This document shows, piece by piece, positions 1 to 6,704 of a stretch of DNA of 11,439 nt. Numbering within the stretch: position 1 is the first letter of the stretch; each line of letters begins with the position of its first letter. Position numbers and translations under genes: made by a program. The DNA is from Euperipatoides rowelli. Its lineage: Eukaryota > Onychophora > Udeonychophora > Euonychophora > Peripatopsidae. Under the pieces are notes generated by a model. The model did no database searches. It was not told the DNA's origin and saw only the letters and a program-made list of their open reading frames with translations. The stretch lies in NCBI GenBank assembly GCA_003024985.2, contig PXIH01S0030312.1; one strand, written 5' to 3'.

Positions 1-1
1 C

Positions 2-61
2 ATTTCCGATTCTAGCAGTGAAGATGAACCTGTTGCTTCCTGTTCAAGTTTAAATTTATAA
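2..61 (+). CDS. C-terminal tail of an unidentified protein (5' end outside window)
   Basis: An open frame enters from the left edge and stops at TAA (59-61), giving 19 codons that end ISDSSSEDEPVASCSSLNL. The Ser/Asp/Glu run (DSSSEDE) is typical of acidic, casein-kinase-2-like tails, seen both in host nuclear proteins and in pogo/Tigger-type transposase-derived proteins. Base composition drops sharply to AT-rich DNA just after the stop, and an AATAAA follows at 114-119, which fits a 3' UTR. Against it: the segment is very short, and no domain, splice site or start is visible. It could be the end of a separate upstream gene, an alternative terminal exon of the gene seen further right, or an old transposase tail. 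The identity is not recognisable, and a chance open frame cannot be excluded. Confidence 0.35.
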   Translation: MSDSSSEDEPVASCSSLNL

Positions 62-113
62 ATTGTAACTTTTATTAATTATGTAAACTTTTATTCAACT
101 GTTGTAACTATGT

Positions 114-119
114 AATAAA
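114..119 (+). other. Possible polyadenylation signal AATAAA
   Basis: AATAAA lies 53 bases after the stop at 59-61. T-rich and C/T-rich DNA follows (about 129-147) and then an A-run (about 149-162). The spacing suits the 3' end of the partial coding tail at the left edge, but AATAAA is common by chance in DNA this AT-rich. Confidence 0.25.
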
Positions 120-260
120 AAATGGCTATCTTCCCCTTCCCCCTCTTTAAAAAAAAAAAAAACTTTAATACCTCCTTTAAAAAATATCCCAATAATTAAT
201 TTAAATGGAGCAAGTAAATAGATAAATGAATAAGCCCAGCGTATAAGACATATTTTTTAG

Positions 261-296
261 ATCACCCACTAGCTCCTTGCTGGAATCATTTAGAAG
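261..296 (+). CDS. Candidate 36-nt micro-exon of the host gene
   Basis: The segment is bounded by a good acceptor (tattttttag, 251-260) and a near-consensus donor (AAG|gtaagg, 297 onward). It is less AT-rich than its flanks. Read with two leading bases, it stays open: His-Pro-Leu-Ala-Pro-Cys-Trp-Asn-His-Leu-Glu, leaving one G. That single base joins the CT at the start of the exon at 1062 to make an Ala codon and keeps the frame GLSVRRGS open, so the phases agree exactly. The intervening intron would be 765 nt. A second frame of this exon is also open but would run into a stop in the next exon. No homology is recognised, and a chance pair of splice-like sites remains possible. Confidence 0.35.
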
Positions 297-1061
297 GTAA
301 GGGGAAAAGAAACGTCAGCCCTGAGCTGCCCGATGGACAACTGCAAATGGGAAATATTTGTAATATTGTTGAAAGAATAATTGAGGCTAGTGTATGAAAA
401 CAACTACACCTAATCACCTATGAACTAATAATTGTTGACATGAGAGCCTCTCTTACATAATAATAAAAAAGAGACAAGGGAATAAATTTTGCCAATTTGG
501 GCAACAAATTTAGATCAAGATTACTTTCAAGACTGCTTAAAATCATTCTAAATTTCTAAAAAAATATATATATATTCTAAGACCAGACCTTTCTAAATAA
601 CATATATTGGTGCCATTGTATTTTTTTTAACCAAATGTCACTTCTGGTTAATGCACAGTTTAGTTTAGGATAATCTTGTAGTTGTCTCTGAATTAAAACC
701 CAAAAGATGACTTCCTCATATTGACATCATCCCTATGGATTTTTTTTTTTTAATAGACGGAAACCGAATGTATCTTGTTCTAGTACTTTCACAAAGAATT
801 ATTCCATATGAAAAGATCTTCTAAATTATTGCTAACTAATCTTCTAAGAATTTTCATTTAATAGAGCCTAAAAAAAATAAAAGGATTTGAAAATGGATTG
901 TACGATAGGACAATTAGTACAGTATTTGATTGAAGTTACATTTATGTTCTGATTTATATTTTTTTATACGGTATTCCAGACATTTGTTAAATATTCTAAG
1001 ATCTAGAATGATTTGGAAATATTGATAAAACATTTGTTTATGATGTATCTTTATATTCCAG
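297..1061. other. AT-rich non-coding stretch, probable intron
   Basis: No coding frame, RNA gene or transposon end was recognised here. Short A, T and TA runs occur (for example about 564-574 and 738-751). If the micro-exon at 261-296 is real, this stretch is the intron between it and the exon at 1062; its last bases (ttatattccag) form a convincing 3' splice site. Confidence 0.4.
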
Positions 1062-1111
1062 CTGGATTATCGGTACGTAGAGGCAGCGCCGGATCATTAG
1101 ACAGTGGCATG
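1062..1111 (+). CDS. Internal coding exon (50 nt) of the host gene
   Basis: The exon lies between a pyrimidine-rich acceptor (ttatattccag, ending at 1061) and a perfect gtaagt donor (1112-1117). It is markedly GC-richer than its surroundings. Two leading bases (CT) complete a codon begun in the previous exon; sixteen codons follow, reading GLSVRRGSAGSLDSGM, and the exon ends exactly on a codon boundary. The composition (Ser, Gly, Arg) indicates a disordered linker rather than a folded domain. RRGS matches the Arg-Arg-X-Ser pattern favoured by basophilic kinases such as PKA; this is a motif match only. The ending phase agrees with the terminal exon at 8846-9001, so the two are likely parts of one protein, directly joined or with undetected exons between. 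The gene is not recognised. Confidence 0.72.
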
Positions 1112-1129
1112 GTAAGTGAACTGGTAAGT
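1112..1129 (+). promoter_or_regulatory. Tandem alternative 5' splice sites, 12 nt apart
   Basis: Two identical gtaagt hexamers start at 1112 and 1124, each preceded by G. Use of the second would lengthen the exon by 12 bases encoding Val-Ser-Glu-Leu, with no stop and no change of phase. Both sites match the U1-pairing consensus well, so isoforms with and without these four residues are plausible. Which site is used cannot be told from sequence. Confidence 0.55.
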
Positions 1130-1616
1130 AATCTTATAAAAATCATAAAAACTGTAGATACTATCATATTTCTCAGTTTTGATTTAATCAATGAGATCTT
1201 TTTATTAAGGAAATGGCCATGTTGCATGCTATTAAAATGCTGCATGTTGTAAACATTTCTTTGTCATCAGAAATTATATAGTTTTGTCAGCTTCACTTCA
1301 AAAGATTGCACGACAATTCCATACAGTCTAGTTTAGCTTTAAAAATAATTAGGTGTTATTATTCAACCCTAGAAAATAAATGTAAGACATAACTAATGAA
1401 AATGCAACTTTAAACCCACTATCTGCATTGTTAATTTAAAATTATTCGGTAGTCATTTACAAACTATTTTAATTTTTTTTAATTGTAGTAAGATAATTTT
1501 AAAATGTAAGGAATGTAATAAAGGAAGTGTATACCGGTACTGCATTTATATATAATCAAAAAAAAATGTTTGTGTACCTTTAATGTCTAGTGATTTGTTG
1601 TGTTGTTATGTCATGT
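1130..1616. other. AT-rich intronic stretch, nothing recognised
   Basis: No coding frame of quality, transposon end or RNA gene was found. The stretch contains short T and A runs and an ataccggtac word (1531-1540). The frame open across 1013-1252 owes its only coding-like part to the exon at 1062-1111. Confidence 0.4.
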
Positions 1617-1742
1617 GATGTCCTGTACAGGCTCTGTGCGACTGGGTGCGAGCCATAGTGTGTTGTCCTTAACCTGGTTGGTATACTGTATAGCCCGTAA
1701 TACCGGGAGTAGGTTACCCTCGCGGGGCCGGCAGTAAAAAAA
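1617..1742 (+). repeat. GC-rich island ending in an A-run; possible SINE or LINE 3' fragment
   Basis: About 120 bases are far GC-richer than everything around them, with several CpG-containing words (ctgtgcgactgggtgcgagc; ctcgcggggccggc), and end in a seven-A run (1736-1742). Short self-complementary parts are present, such as cccg/cggg around 1694-1706. A GC-rich body followed by an A tail in AT-rich intron DNA suggests a retroposed SINE or a LINE 3' end on the + strand. I found no convincing A-box/B-box pair, no clear target-site duplication and no second copy in the window, so the family is unassigned. Confidence 0.35.
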
Positions 1743-2215
1743 GCTTTATTAAAATTGCAAATCTTTTTTTTCCTATTCAAAGTTGTAAAAATCTAAGCAT
1801 ATGGTCATAAAAATATATAATTTTAAAATCTGGTCTATATAAAGACAATTGTTAAAAAAGTAGGGATTGGGTAAATAGATACATCTTATTATTAGAGAAA
1901 TTTATTTATCTTCATTTTAAGAATACATAACAGGGCTAAAAAAATACTATTTCTGAGATGCCCAGGCTGCCTAAAATGTTATTCTGGGTAGTAAATAATG
2001 CTAGGAGCCCAGCTGGGAACCTAAAACTCATGGTTTAATATTTCATAATAATTACACCTTTAAAGATAAGATTTACTGTATTGCTAACGTTAAATTACAT
2101 TTCCATATTAACATAAATTATTTAAGAGGCGAAGTCTTCAAACAGTTATATTTACTGCTCTTTATTATTTATTATTATATTGCTCTCCATATCTTACAAA
2201 ACATTAAATGTGCGG
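1743..2215. other. AT-rich intronic stretch with a short GC-richer patch
   Basis: Mostly featureless AT-rich DNA. A patch at about 1955-2035 is GC-richer and includes a perfect 10-bp palindrome CCCAGCTGGG (2008-2017). It may be a fragment of an old dispersed repeat, but no ends or coding capacity are visible. Confidence 0.3.
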
Positions 2216-2243
2216 TAGTTGGATTCTTCACAGAATCCAACTA
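2216..2243. repeat. Perfect 11-bp hairpin at the outer end of the foldback element
   Basis: TAGTTGGATTC (2216-2226) and GAATCCAACTA (2233-2243) are perfect reverse complements around a 6-nt loop, ttcaca. The hairpin overlaps the start of the 88-nt left arm. The equivalent place on the right side (2807-2835) has a related but less perfect hairpin (ggcta/tagcc), so terminal hairpins may be a trait of the element. Confidence 0.75.
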
Positions 2244-2328
2244 TCTAAGCCAGGTTGTTATGACCAGCCATTAAACGTGCGACAGTTCGACCCTTCATAG
2301 ACGAATCAGATTGTAGATCAGTTCACTA
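2241..2328 (+). repeat. Left inverted arm of the foldback element
   Basis: This 88-nt arm starts CTATCTAAGCCAGG and ends GTTCACTA; its reverse complement is at 2719-2806. It keeps CpG at three places (acg, gcg, tcg around 2275-2290) where the partner shows TpG. Confidence 0.85.
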
Positions 2329-2718
2329 GCACTTATATTTTTTTTTATTTACAGTCGATGGTTTTTATAAAAATAACTCAAAACAAACACAAGTAGGTTG
2401 AAAATAAAACTTTAACAGTTTAAATGTTTTTATTTGCATTAAAAATAAATTATTTAATAATGTTTGAAATCTTAATAAAAAAAACATTTAAATCTTAATA
2501 GCGATTTGGTTATACCATAAACTTGTTTGGAAAACATTCTTTTCTTTTATTTATCAATTATCAATCAATATGTATAACTCAATTCGGATGATTTCAATTT
2601 AAGTTAGTCTATTAAAGTCAACTTTCTAAGTAAGGTAAAATTAAACTGAAAGTCTAGATAGATTTTTAAAAAAAAAATTGAAATATTTTGTTATTACAAA
2701 CACATGTTTTCTTAGCGT

Positions 2719-2806
2719 TAGTGAACTGATCTACAATCTGATTCGTCTATGAAGGATCAAACTGTCACACATTTAATGGCTGTTNATAACAACCTGGCTT
2801 AGATAG
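2719..2806 (-). repeat. Right inverted arm of the foldback element
   Basis: This 88-nt reverse complement of 2241-2328 contains the ambiguous base at 2785. Its three CpG-to-TpG changes relative to the left arm fit methylated-cytosine deamination after the element inserted. Confidence 0.85.
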
Positions 2807-2835
2807 CGGCTAGATACAAGATCATTAGCCAACTG

Positions 2836-2987
2836 TAAATTAACATTAGGGTTTTGACATTTTTTTGCTTTTGATGTCAGCAATTATTATTCTGTATTAC
2901 TGTAAATTTTAAATGCACGAGTCCACCGTTACAAAGTTAGAACAAAAAAAATTTTGTAAAGTGAAATAGCCTGCTAATTTGAATAGT
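2836..2987. other. AT-rich spacer, nothing recognised
   Basis: Short AT-rich DNA between the foldback element and the hairpin at 2988. No gene or repeat end was identified. Confidence 0.3.
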
Positions 2988-3036
2988 CATAGTCTGCGAC
3001 AACTATATGGCATACTTGTCGCAGTCGCGGACTATG
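2988..3036. repeat. 15-bp hairpin with a 6-nt bulge caused by a small tandem duplication
   Basis: CATAGTC (2988-2994) pairs with GACTATG (3030-3036), and TGCGACAA (2995-3002) pairs with TTGTCGCA (3016-3023), around a 13-nt loop. The right side carries six extra bases, gtcgcg (3024-3029), which look like a duplication of the neighbouring gtcgca. It may be the core of a small palindromic element; no flanking duplication was seen. Confidence 0.6.
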
Positions 3037-3175
3037 ATTACTGTAGATTACTCCTTAGCTCTAGAGTCACTATATACTTCGTGCTTGGAGAACCATTTAA
3101 AAAAAATATTGTTAGCTTATTTATAATAATAAAGTAGCTTACAATTAAATCGAATATAAAATTAATATTCTAAAA

Positions 3176-3243
3176 CAGAGTTTCCCAAAGTGTGGTTCGA
3201 GGACCGGTACCGGGCCTCGGAAAGAAAACACCGGTCCGTGACA
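3176..3243 (+). mobile_element. hAT-like transposon end (Tip100/Zaphod style), unpaired
   Basis: The segment starts CAGAGTTTCCCAAAGTGTGG, which fits the terminal inverted repeat style of animal hAT elements (CAGNGNTTCCCAA...). It is followed by the GGACCGGTACCGG / ACCGGTCCGTGA block common near hAT-Tip100/Zaphod ends, including a perfect palindrome CCGGTACCGG at 3204-3213. The match is from knowledge of the family style, not an alignment. No inverted partner (CTTTGGGAAACTCTG) was found downstream, so this is one end of a broken or non-autonomous copy whose other end was lost. Confidence 0.55.
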
Positions 3244-3266
3244 ACTTAAGCATGAAAAAAAAAAAA

Positions 3267-3403
3267 ACTTTACTATTTATTATTTTATTAACAAAATATT
3301 ATGTTTTCATAAACTTCAATGTTAACATTTTTAGTTAACTTAAATATGTAGGCTATGCATTTTAACAAAAACTTTAATATTTGTTATTTTATTAACAAAA
3401 TAT
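3267..3403 (+). repeat. Direct repeat, two 33-nt AT-rich copies 104 nt apart
   Basis: Positions 3267-3299 and 3371-3403 match at 31 of 33 bases (actttactatttattatttt against actttaatatttgttatttt, both continuing attaacaaaatat). A weaker third trace, cattattttattaa, begins at 3420. They may be an internal tandem duplication inside the hAT-derived DNA that starts at 3176. Confidence 0.6.
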
Positions 3404-3830
3404 GTTGTAAATTTTAATTTCATTATTTTATTAATAGTAGACTACATTTTTTTTAATTATAAATAGCATATTGTCGAATAACAAATATTGCAGCTCAACG
3501 CTTAAACCTTAATCTTACTAAGGTTCATTCGAAAAACAATTATCGGAATAGATTGGATGTGATAATGTTTGCTTTGTTTTGTTTTTTTTTAATATTGATT
3601 CGTTCATGCTGGAAAATTGTAAACAATATTCCTGCACATTTTTCACATGTGCGATCATTGCAAATCTATTCATATACTTATCAAAGATAATAGTTTTAGT
3701 TTTTGTAAATGTGTGCAAACAAAAGAGAATAAAAGTAATAANGTTAGTCATCTTATTCGTTGGGCTTGACCGGCATCATTCGAGCTAGTATTGTTTTATT
3801 TCTATAAATAGTTATTACTAAATTGTAGCT

Positions 3831-3857
3831 GGGATGACATGTACAGTATGTCATCCC
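3831..3857. repeat. Perfect 10-bp inverted repeat
   Basis: GGGATGACAT (3831-3840) and ATGTCATCCC (3848-3857) flank a 7-nt loop, gtacagt. The stem is GC-rich compared with its surroundings. Role unknown. Confidence 0.7.
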
Positions 3858-3894
3858 ATAGACTTTGTACCAGCATTATTTTTTTTATATAGTT

Positions 3895-3918
3895 GTCTAA
3901 TAAAAAGTCTTATTAGAC
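3895..3918. repeat. Perfect 9-bp inverted repeat
   Basis: GTCTAATAA (3895-3903) and TTATTAGAC (3910-3918) flank a 6-nt loop, aaagtc. It lies 37 nt after the previous hairpin and includes an AATAAA (3899-3904). Confidence 0.65.
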
Positions 3919-4036
3919 ATTTTAAATTTTATATTCGTGTTTCTTTTTCTTTATTTACATTCAGCCAAATGTAACAGCAACCAAATGCTGCTGACTTAAT
4001 AATACTTAAAAACAAAGAATTTCCTGCTAAAAATAT

Positions 4037-4839
4037 TTGTTTTCTGTAATCTGTAAACATCGAAATGTGCTTTATGCTATTATACCTGTAGTTGAACAGG
4101 AACTTTCTAAATTACAATCACAAGGTATCATTACACCTGTCAAAATTAGCCAGGTGGGCGGCACCTATTGTTCCAATTTTTTAAAAAAATCGAAGTTTAC
4201 GAATTTGTGGCAATTACCGGATTGGGTTAAACAAACATTTAGAAGTTAACCACTACCGACTCCCAGTCATAGATGACATTCTCAGTAAATTAAATGGAGG
4301 AGAAATCTTCTCAAAATTAGACATGGCCCAGGCTTACCACCAAATCAGAGTGGAAAGAAAAATCTAGTGAACTTTTGACAATTAACACTCATCTAGGACA
4401 TTTTAGTGTCAATAGACTACCCTTTGGCATATCCCCTGCTCCTACAATTTTCCAAAGTGTCATGAACACAATATTAAAAACTGTTAATAGGAAAATTAAA
4501 GTTGTTTGTTACTTGGATGATATTTTGATAAGCAGCAAAGATTTATACTCCCATCTAGATGACCTGAAAGTAGTACTGGAAACTCTAGAAAATAATAAAA
4601 TACGTCTCAACAAGGATAAATACAAATTCTGTAAGACAAGCATCAAATATTTAGGTCATATTGTTAGCAAAAAGGGAATTAACGTAAACAGTAACAAAAT
4701 TAAAGCTGTTATTGATGCCACCACTCCCACTAACGTTGACCAACTTCGATCTTTTCTTGGCCTACTAAGCTATAATCACAAATTTATTCCTAACAGACTT
4801 ATCGCACAAAATATCGAAGCTAAACTAACTTTTATGTAA
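4037..4839 (+). pseudogene. Reverse transcriptase remains of the Ty3/gypsy element
   Basis: The N-terminal part reads PVVEQELSKLQSQGIITPVK from about 4085, the region just before the RT palm. The frame shifts near 4220-4235, after which VNHYRLPVIDDILSKLNGG and FSKLDMAQAYHQI (the block with the first catalytic Asp) are read up to a stop at 4366-4368. A further frame change gives the longest intact piece (4375-4839, 154 codons), starting TINTHLGHF and containing NRLPFGIS, the YLDD active site at 4510-4521, LGHIVSKKGI and the downstream LRSFLGLLSYNHKFIPN connection block. The catalytic Asp pair is thus still present although the frame is broken at least twice upstream. There is no start codon in the element's own sense; the polyprotein upstream is missing. 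Confidence 0.92.
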
Positions 4840-5293
4840 AGGAAACAAATGGCAGTGGAATGAAAATTGTAACAAACATTTCCAAATCATTAAAGAAGAA
4901 ATCACTTCAGAAAAGCTGTTAATGCACTACAACCCCAACCCAACTATAGATTAGGCGCTATTCTTTCTCATTGCTTCAGTGAAAAACCCATAATGTTTGC
5001 ATCACGAAGTTTAAATAACACTGAAAAATAATATTCACAACTAGATTGTGAAACACTTGGTATAATATTCAGAATTAAAAAATTCCATAAATATATTTAT
5101 GGAATTTTCCACACTGATTACTGATAATAAACCCTTATCATATATTTTTAGTCCAGAAAAGGAAATTCCAACCTTGGCTGCAAGTAGATTGCAGCACTGG
5201 TCTATCATCCTATCAAACTACAACTACCTTATTGTGTTTAAATCTTCTAAAGAAAATGCCAACATATGCATTCTACAGACTTCCCCTGTCTAA
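4840..5293 (+). pseudogene. RNase H remains of the Ty3/gypsy element, missing the first catalytic block
   Basis: After RT, KGNKWQWNENCNKHFQIIKEE (about 4838-4900) matches the RT/RNase H connection. At about 4946-4953 the sequence jumps from NPTI straight to LGAILSH in another frame; the family normally has about ten residues between, including the first catalytic Asp (DAS block), so a small deletion has removed it. A stop falls at 5028-5030, inside the block with the second acidic residue. The third block is kept as TDNKPLSYIF (Asp at 5123-5125), followed by RLQHWSIILSNYNYLIVF. The usual NADALSRLP ending is broken by a frameshift around 5260-5275. The piece cannot encode active RNase H. Confidence 0.88.
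5079..5108. repeat. 30-nt perfect palindrome inside the RNase H remains
   Basis: The half-site AAAATTCCATAAATA (5079-5093) is followed directly by its exact reverse complement (5094-5108), with no spacer. It overlaps the conserved KFHKYIYG coding block, so part of the sequence was once fixed by protein coding. Confidence 0.85.
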
Positions 5294-5428
5294 CTCCCTC
5301 CCAACTAAGGAAGAAACCTTAAAAACATTTATTGCATGGAAGCAGAAGAGGAATTCCCTTTCACCAAAGAGGATATTGCATTAGCCACACAACAAGACCA
5401 ACATTTGAGCAAAATCATTGACTTTCTA
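5294..5428 (+). pseudogene. Linker between RNase H and integrase of the Ty3/gypsy element
   Basis: The frame EEEFPFTKEDIALATQQDQH continues to SKIIDFLR and then stops matching abruptly at about 5429. In the family, this FLR is followed within a few residues by GWP, which here is only found at 6757, about 1.3 kb later. The missing join defines the insertion site of the DNA transposon. Confidence 0.8.
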
Positions 5429-5429
5429 A

Positions 5430-5512
5430 GGCTAGTACCACACTAGATTTTAAACGTCGCGTCTAATAATTGGAGCGCTTCAAACGTGTTAAAAACTTGG
5501 GACCGCACTAGC
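5430..5512 (-). repeat. Left-end copies of the CTAGTGYRGT subterminal motif
   Basis: On the minus strand, 5430-5446 reads CTAGTGTGGTACTAGCC and 5499-5512 reads GCTAGTGCGGTCCC. Both are inverted relative to the two copies at the right end of the insertion, as expected for subterminal transposase-binding repeats. Confidence 0.6.
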
Positions 5513-6147
5513 ATTTGAAACGGAACGTTTTTAGGATTAGATACTGGCTACTCTGACACAAATCATATAAGCTACCTGATATACACAACATACAGCAATT
5601 TATTATATACGGTACACAATATTCTAAGGTGTAAAAATTATCTTGTAAGTTGCATGCAATTTCATTTTATTGATAAGCGTAGCCTAATTAAGTCTTCTAC
5701 AAAGTACAAATTCAATAAAAAAAATAAAATAAAAACTACTGTCTAAATTCTTATTTAAATATCCCAAAAGACATTTATTTCCATGCTGAATGAAAATGAA
5801 AACTGCATGTTATTTCTAGATTGCATATTAAATTTAGCTATTAACCATTCATAAGCGAATTTAAAGAATGAAATTAGAAACATGATTTCTGAAACAAGCA
5901 ATTAGCCGTCTGTTGTTTTATTTTGGAAAAAAAAAAAAGCCAGACACTTACATTCGTGTTCTTCCAGGTCTTTTGTCAGAAAGAAAGAAATACAATATAT
6001 ATGTCCTTAGCAGGATTTAATTATAGCCGCCTTCTCCACCCATAGCTTTATTGAATATCTGAACCAATCTAAAGATTGATCCAGACATCCTAATATATAT
6101 AAACTTGAAAAATTAGTATCTCAAATCATTGCTAAGGAAAAGTTAAA

Positions 6148-6166
6148 ACACACACACACACACACA
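6148..6166 (+). repeat. (AC)n microsatellite
   Basis: Nine and a half perfect AC units inside the AT-rich centre of the nested transposon. Confidence 0.95.
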
Positions 6167-6293
6167 ATAAATTTATCATCTTCAACCATCTATCAATAAA
6201 AGAGGAATTATCTCTCTATTTGTGAGGAGAAATCATCTCAAAACTTTATTAACACTTTATTTAGTAGTATATAAAACAAAAACATTTTTTTAC

Positions 6294-6316
6294 TATATCT
6301 CTCTTTCTCTCTCTTT
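6294..6316 (+). repeat. Imperfect (CT)n tract
   Basis: CT-rich run with single-base interruptions (ctatatctctctttctctct and onward), inside the nested transposon. Confidence 0.8.
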
Positions 6317-6378
6317 GTAAAAAAATTGTCTATTCTATATAAATAGCTTTCTTGTAATATCTTTTGATTTATTATAAA

Positions 6379-6410
6379 TTCATATTTATTTGCTAAAAAT
6401 TAAATATGAA
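6379..6410. repeat. Perfect 10-bp AT-rich inverted repeat
   Basis: TTCATATTTA (6379-6388) and TAAATATGAA (6401-6410) flank a 12-nt loop in the centre of the nested transposon. DNA this AT-rich yields such repeats by chance fairly often. Confidence 0.5.
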
Positions 6411-6527
6411 ATATATCTTTATTGTAAAAATTATTTACACTGTATAACTGGATTACTATAAATAAAACAAAAGAGAATAATATAATCAATAATTGTACTT
6501 TATACATTTCTTTCTGATAAGCGTGAC

Positions 6528-6704
6528 GTTTAAGCGCCTAGTGCAGTCTCATTCATTTGATTGCAGCTTATTTCGATCAAAGTGTGAAAGCCTCACAATT
6601 AAACGTCATAATAGAATCGCAGTACTGGATGTTTGGGAGGCATTTAAAACATCTCCAGCGTCTAGTGCGGTCTCTCTCATGTGTTCTCAACCAGGCGCTT
6701 AAAC
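6528..6704. repeat. 11-bp perfect inverted repeat inside the right end of the nested transposon
   Basis: GTTTAAGCGCC (6528-6538) and GGCGCTTAAAC (6694-6704) are perfect reverse complements about 155 nt apart, which gives the right end its own foldable structure. Confidence 0.6.
6534..6674 (+). repeat. Right-end copies of the CTAGTGYRGT subterminal motif
   Basis: GCGCCTAGTGCAGTCTC (6534-6550) and GCGTCTAGTGCGGTCTC (6658-6674) match at 15 of 17 bases and are 124 nt apart. They face the inverted copies at 5430-5512. Confidence 0.65.

Larger units (their letters stand above)
2216..2835. mobile_element. Foldback/MITE-like element with 88-nt inverted arms
   Basis: Left arm 2241-2328 and right arm 2719-2806 are reverse complements over 88 nt without gaps, with five mismatches and one position masked by the N at 2785. 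They enclose an AT-rich 390-nt spacer without a coding frame. Outside the arms, related short ends are seen: TAGTTGG at 2216-2222 and CCAACTG at 2829-2835, which makes a full element of about 620 bp. The left outer end itself forms a hairpin (2216-2243). No transposase is encoded, so the element would be non-autonomous. A clear target-site duplication was not found and the superfamily is not identified. Four of the five mismatches are C in the left arm against T in the inverted right arm, three of them at CpG. Confidence 0.8.
3404..4029. other. AT-rich region with two tight hairpins; no gene
   Basis: No convincing coding frame is present; short open stretches on both strands at 3518-3788 overlap one another, contain an N (3742) and have no protein-like composition. 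The region holds the hairpins listed separately at 3831 and 3895 and a pyrimidine-rich acceptor-like tract ending in CAG at about 3963. The 5' limit of the Ty3/gypsy remains lies at or just before about 4030. No LTR was recognised here. Confidence 0.4.

Noticed and set aside
1051-1245. Minus-strand open stretch of 64 codons opposite the exon at 1062-1111
   Set aside because: It is the shadow of the + exon and AT-rich intron; no motif, and the splice sites support the + strand.
1617-1742. tRNA or rRNA gene in the GC-rich island
   Set aside because: No cloverleaf with T-loop consensus and no recognisable rRNA core sequence.
1580-1780. Minus-strand open stretch of 66 codons across the GC-rich island
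   Set aside because: It arises from the GC-rich repeat-like segment; no domain character, and it covers the A-run.
2318-2400. Acceptor-like tract (atttttttttatttacag) followed by a short open frame with ATG
   Set aside because: It lies at the inner edge of the foldback element and closes after about a dozen codons; more likely chance.
3518-3788. Overlapping open stretches on both strands
   Set aside because: AT-rich chance frames containing an N, with no protein-like composition or homology that I recognise.
6493-6702. 69-codon + open stretch
   Set aside because: It overlaps the subterminal motif cluster of the nested DNA transposon; no transposase-like motif.
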